Source: Alphaproteobacteria bacterium (GTDB lineage: Bacteria > Pseudomonadota > Alphaproteobacteria > Rhodobacterales > Rhodobacteraceae). From it: a stretch of DNA of 5,164 nt. Location of the stretch: contig RFKM01000278.1 in the NCBI GenBank assembly GCA_003694465.1, forward strand, positions 1 through 5,164, read 5' to 3'. The position numbers and the translations under genes are program-made. The notes under the pieces were generated by a model. That model did no database searches and had not been told where the DNA came from. It was given only the letters and a program-made list of their open reading frames with translations. Of the stretch, positions 5,125 through 5,164 are shown one piece after another (position 1 is the stretch's first letter; each line of letters starts with the position of its first letter).

Positions 5125-5164
5125 CGGTGCACGCCGGCAGGCCCAACGCGCCGCGCGGCACAAC

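Larger units (their letters stand above)
4870..5164. other. Repeat-rich, GANTC-dense intergenic region without a convincing gene
   Basis: After the transferase stop there are 295 bases up to the window edge with no supported gene. A plus-strand frame from an ATG at 4893 stays open to the edge, but it has no ribosome binding site and encodes Arg/Pro/Asn-rich peptide made largely of the repeats (for example SRNLDS and DSTNPDS). The region holds two related palindromic elements, two tandem short repeats and ten GANTC motifs starting at 4874, 4959, 4967, 4974, 5006, 5018, 5097, 5105, 5112 and 5120. It is less GC-biased than the coding regions beside it. Confidence 0.7.

Noticed and set aside
3721..5163. 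480-aa minus-strand frame opposite the CoA-transferase and the right-hand gap
   Set aside because: No motifs. The repeated NLDSW peptides in it are just the translated palindromic elements.
4893..5164. Plus-strand frame open to the window edge after the CoA-transferase
   Set aside because: No ribosome binding site, no recognisable domain, and its sequence is dominated by the short repeats. Judged non-coding, though the missing right side prevents certainty.

Overview
The window is GC-rich (third codon positions are mostly G or C) and looks like a chromosomal segment from an alphaproteobacterium, most likely of the Rhodobacter/Rhodovulum group. This rests on codon use, the style of the encoded proteins and GANTC (CcrM-type) motif use. 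I ran no search, so the taxonomy is inference.

Left part (1-1868). A possible gene start leaves the window at the left edge on the minus strand (62 to <1). After a ~140-base gap with one near-palindrome come two tandem, same-strand paralogues. The second (884-1813) is intact and encodes a predicted lipoprotein with the His and Cys segments of the YiiX/YebB-like (permuted NlpC/P60, papain-like) hydrolases. The first (203-882) is a decayed copy. Two deletions relative to the second gene, net 126 and 142 nt, remove exactly the His segment and the Cys segment. The second deletion also shifts the frame, and the lipobox Cys has become Arg. A 13-bp-stem hairpin closes this part.

Middle part (1884-4869). 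This is a divergent glutarate/glutaryl-CoA module. On the minus strand lies glutaryl-CoA dehydrogenase (gcdH, 404 aa). Across a 93-bp gap on the plus strand lies a 186-aa XRE-HTH plus cupin regulator (PuuR-like layout), followed 7 bp later by a class III (CaiB/BaiF) CoA-transferase. The likely chemistry is glutarate to glutaryl-CoA by the transferase, with succinyl-CoA as the probable donor, then glutaryl-CoA to crotonyl-CoA plus CO2 by GcdH. The regulator probably acts on a 12-bp palindrome and a neighbouring related half-site in the gap. The transferase ends without the usual 'LGEHT...' C-terminal tail.

Right part (4870-5164). There is no convincing gene. It is dense in short repeats and palindromes: two related ~28-bp elements about 138 bp apart, a tandem 12-mer and a tandem 9-mer. 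Ten GANTC sites lie between 4874 and 5124, against four in the preceding 4.87 kb. This GANTC island is the most unusual non-coding signal here. I see no complete new defence or mobile system, and no tRNA, rRNA, CRISPR array or transposase gene.
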